A stretch of 64,000 bases of DNA from CALLPQ01 sp964392325. Its GTDB lineage: Bacteria; Pseudomonadota; Alphaproteobacteria; Caulobacterales; Parvularculaceae. The position numbers were made by a program, and so were the translations under genes. Location: contig CAYMPJ010000001.1 in assembly GCA_964392325.1 (NCBI GenBank), positions 124,001 to 188,000 on the forward strand, read 5' to 3'. Shown here one piece after another: positions 62,141 to 64,000 of the stretch. Under the pieces are notes generated by a model, which searched no databases, had not been told where the DNA came from, and worked only from the letters and a program-made list of their open reading frames with translations. Positions within the stretch are counted from its first letter, which is position 1, and every line of letters starts with the position of its first letter.

Positions 62141-63298
62141 ATGGTTTCCACCCTCAAGCGATATCAGGACCTCATCAAAAGCGGTGACTTAAACCCTGAT
62201 CCTGCACAAGAAGAGGCAATTTATCGGCTCACAGCCATTGGCAAAGCCCTAAAATCCTACAATCCAAACGATAAACCCCTCCGGTCGCGGCTTTTTGGTG
62301 GCCGGGAAACCCCGCCGCCTAAAGGGCTTTATATGTGGGGCGGCGTTGGGCGCGGCAAAACCATGTTGATGGATTTATTCTTTAACAATACCAGTTTCAC
62401 GCCCAAACGCCGGGTGCATTTTCATGAATTCATGCTGGAAACCCATGATGAAATTGCAAAATGGCGCAGAATGGATGAGCGCAACCGCAAGAAAAAACCC
62501 TATTACATCAAGAGCGCCGGGGATGATCCGATTGCCCCGATTGCCAGAAAAATCGCAAATAATGCCAAGCTGCTCTGTTTTGATGAATTCCAAGTCAGCG
62601 ATATTGCCGATGCCATGATTTTAGGTCGCTTGTTTGAAGCGCTGTTTCGTGAAGGGGTTGTGGTCATTTCTACCTCGAACCGCGTGCCTGATGATCTCTA
62701 TAAAGATGGATTAAATCGCCAATTATTTCTGCCCTTTATTGAGACCTTGAAAAATACACTTGATATCCTCGAACTCCAATCGGCGCGCGATTATCGCCTT
62801 GAGCGCCTATCTGGTGCTCCTGTCTATTATCACCCACTCGGTGAGACAGCAAAAACAGCTATGGATGAGGCTTGGGCACGCCTTATGGCTGGCGCAAATC
62901 CGCGCTCTGAAGAAATGACCGTCAGTGGGCACACTCTTTTTGTGCCTTGCACTGCGCGCGGGGCCGCCCGGTTTACCTTCGATGAGTTATGCAACAGGCC
63001 GCTAGGGGCTGCTGATTATCTGGCGCTCTCAAGGCGATATTCCACCCTTTTTATCGATGATATTCCTATTATGACGCCGGAAAATCGCAATGAAGCCAAG
63101 CGTTTTGTTACCTTGATTGATGCTATTTATGATTCATTTGGTAAGCTGGTTTGCTCTGCGGATGCGTTGCCGCAAAATCTCTATCAAAGCGGTGATGGGG
63201 CATTTGAATTTGAACGCACTGCCTCGCGATTAATGGAAATGCAATCCCATGACTATATTGCCAGCGAACATTGCCCCCAATGCGTGACCAGTGAGTAA
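62141..63298 (+). CDS. zapE: cell division protein ZapE (AFG1-like ATPase)
   Basis: This 385-residue AAA-type ATPase destabilises FtsZ polymers late in division. Walker A is MWGGVGRGKTMLMDLFF, then FHEFMLETHDEIAKWRR, Walker B LLCFDEFQVSDIADAMILGR, and TSNRVPDDLYKDGLNRQLF. LFIDDIPIMTPENRNEAKRF closes the core. GGAG before the ATG gives a good ribosome site. It converges on the phytoene/squalene synthase-like gene, whose stop codon lies 5 bp away. Confidence 0.96.
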   Translation: MVSTLKRYQDLIKSGDLNPDPAQEEAIYRLTAIGKALKSYNPNDKPLRSRLFGGRETPPPKGLYMWGGVGRGKTMLMDLFFNNTSFTPKRRVHFHEFMLETHDEIAKWRRMDERNRKKKPYYIKSAGDDPIAPIARKIANNAKLLCFDEFQVSDIADAMILGRLFEALFREGVVVISTSNRVPDDLYKDGLNRQLFLPFIETLKNTLDILELQSARDYRLERLSGAPVYYHPLGETAKTAMDEAWARLMAGANPRSEEMTVSGHTLFVPCTARGAARFTFDELCNRPLGAADYLALSRRYSTLFIDDIPIMTPENRNEAKRFVTLIDAIYDSFGKLVCSADALPQNLYQSGDGAFEFERTASRLMEMQSHDYIASEHCPQCVTSE

Positions 63299-63303
63299 GA
63301 GCG

Positions 63304-64000
63304 TCAAATCTTCCCCCGTAAGACGCCTGTAAAATATAATGCATGCCGCCTCAGGGCGAGGGTGCCTCTGCTTTTTTGGGCATTATACTGATCAACCATT
63401 CTATAAGGCAGGCAGATTCCCATCAAAGGGCCGGGACAATCTTGAAACACTTTTCGCAAATCAGGCAACTTTTCCTGCACGAACCCGGATATCGCCTCAG
63501 AGGATAGATGCGGGGCCAAACGCGCGCCATCGCGCGCCAGCGTCAATAATGCGCGGGCCTCGATGACCTTTTGTATATCTATTTCATGACCCGTAAAATC
63601 CGGTTGTCCAAGGGTCAGTTTCAAGCCAATCCCGTCGATCGCCCCATCACTGGTTTTAGCCCAGTTAAATAAATCCGCCACATCCTCGAAGGGCGCTTCA
63701 TAAAACAAACGCCCTCTGGCATCGATGGCGTGGTTGATTTTTTCTTCGGCCAGCCCCCGAAATTCTAAATCACCGGATTTTGTCAAAACCAGCGCCAATG
63801 CCTCGACCACAGGATGGGCCCGAACAGGCGCCCGGCCCAGGGCTTCTTGCAGGGCTTCGCGCCACCATTGCAGGCGAATTTCGCCAAGGGGCGGGGTTTT
63901 CACTTTATAAACCAGCTGGCTCAGCTCAATGTGCAACGCATAAAAGGGTAAAAGCGCGCTGCGTATTGTGCTCGGCGCAAACCGGAGCGCATACCAGCGA
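63304..64000 (-). CDS. squalene/phytoene synthase family protein (5' end outside window)
   Basis: The frame is open at the right edge, where the minus strand reads RWYALRFAPSTIRSALLPFY, then ALHIELSQLVYKV. This is the family pattern near the substrate-binding start. The first Asp-rich substrate motif DxxxD is not seen in this part. Features are GEIRLQWWREALQEALG, INHAIDARGRLFY and KTSDGAIDGI. The end, LRRHALYFTGVLRGKI, resembles the NDUFAF6/assembly-factor subgroup. This may therefore be a complex I assembly-type protein rather than a true terpene enzyme. Confidence 0.8.
   Translation of the reverse strand, partial: RWYALRFAPSTIRSALLPFYALHIELSQLVYKVKTPPLGEIRLQWWREALQEALGRAPVRAHPVVEALALVLTKSGDLEFRGLAEEKINHAIDARGRLFYEAPFEDVADLFNWAKTSDGAIDGIGLKLTLGQPDFTGHEIDIQKVIEARALLTLARDGARLAPHLSSEAISGFVQEKLPDLRKVFQDCPGPLMGICLPYRMVDQYNAQKSRGTLALRRHALYFTGVLRGKI

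Overview
The window looks like chromosomal DNA of a moderate-GC alphaproteobacterium. The evidence is AddAB instead of RecBCD, an MmcB gene, a LexA gene with the alphaproteobacterial direct-repeat SOS box (GAAC-N7-GAAC, the complement of GTTC-N7-GTTC), an EnvC-CtpA pair, the tsaE-amgK-murU-addB-addA order, a fused CysN/C and a TIGR02301-type protein. The RTX protein and the aerobic-type reductive dehalogenase would fit a marine or saline habitat, but that is inference. A run of 100 N flanked by the same 55 bp on both sides shows a draft assembly scaffold. No rRNA, tRNA, transposase or CRISPR array was seen.

Layout: 1-1 kb, the end of a GMC oxidoreductase and a small membrane peptide. 1.2-10.9 kb (minus), thioredoxin, AddA, AddB, MurU, AmgK and TsaE, which combine DNA break repair with cell-wall sugar recycling. 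11-16 kb, ferredoxin, SOS-controlled mmcB, a TIGR02301 protein, dihydroorotase, a YgfZ-like protein broken by the assembly gap, and Tag glycosylase. 16-20.4 kb (minus), a GH13 glucosidase with a palindromic operator, and ribonucleotide reductase NrdA with an NrdR box. 20.4-28 kb (minus), an unknown membrane protein, a methyltransferase/LicD-like pair, CtpA, EnvC and a GST. 28-33 kb (plus), obgE, an unusual nadD-egtD fusion, rsfS, rlmH and a LolA-like gene. 33.4-33.7 kb, a strong candidate small RNA gene. 33.8-35.4 kb, an unknown gene and lexA. 35.5-39.5 kb (minus), the sulfate activation operon cysD-cysNC-DHH phosphoesterase, with an extra N-terminal domain on CysD. 39.7-45.2 kb, sterol desaturase and pectate-lyase-like genes, the divergent ald/lrp pair, a TetR regulator and a polysaccharide deacetylase. 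45.5-48 kb, trpGDC without trpE. 48.4-50.2 kb, an RTX metalloprotease-like protein. 50.2-60.3 kb (minus), malate dehydrogenase, TraB, alanine/glycine symporter, mannonate dehydratase, nitroreductase, cysteine synthase and a 1074-residue reductive dehalogenase-reductase fusion. 60.5-64 kb, nucleoside transporter, ArsR regulator, ZapE and the 3' part of a squalene/phytoene synthase.

The most unusual items are the self-sufficient reductive dehalogenase (two 4Fe-4S sites, a B12 core, and a flavin/2Fe-2S reductase in one chain), the NadD-EgtD fusion, the CysD with an added N-terminal module behind a hairpin, and the unannotated structured RNA at about 33.5 kb, which has its own promoter and terminator. 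Regulatory sites that could be read directly are two SOS boxes, an NrdR box, a CtrA-type box, a LacI-like palindrome and an AT-rich repeat array between ald and lrp.
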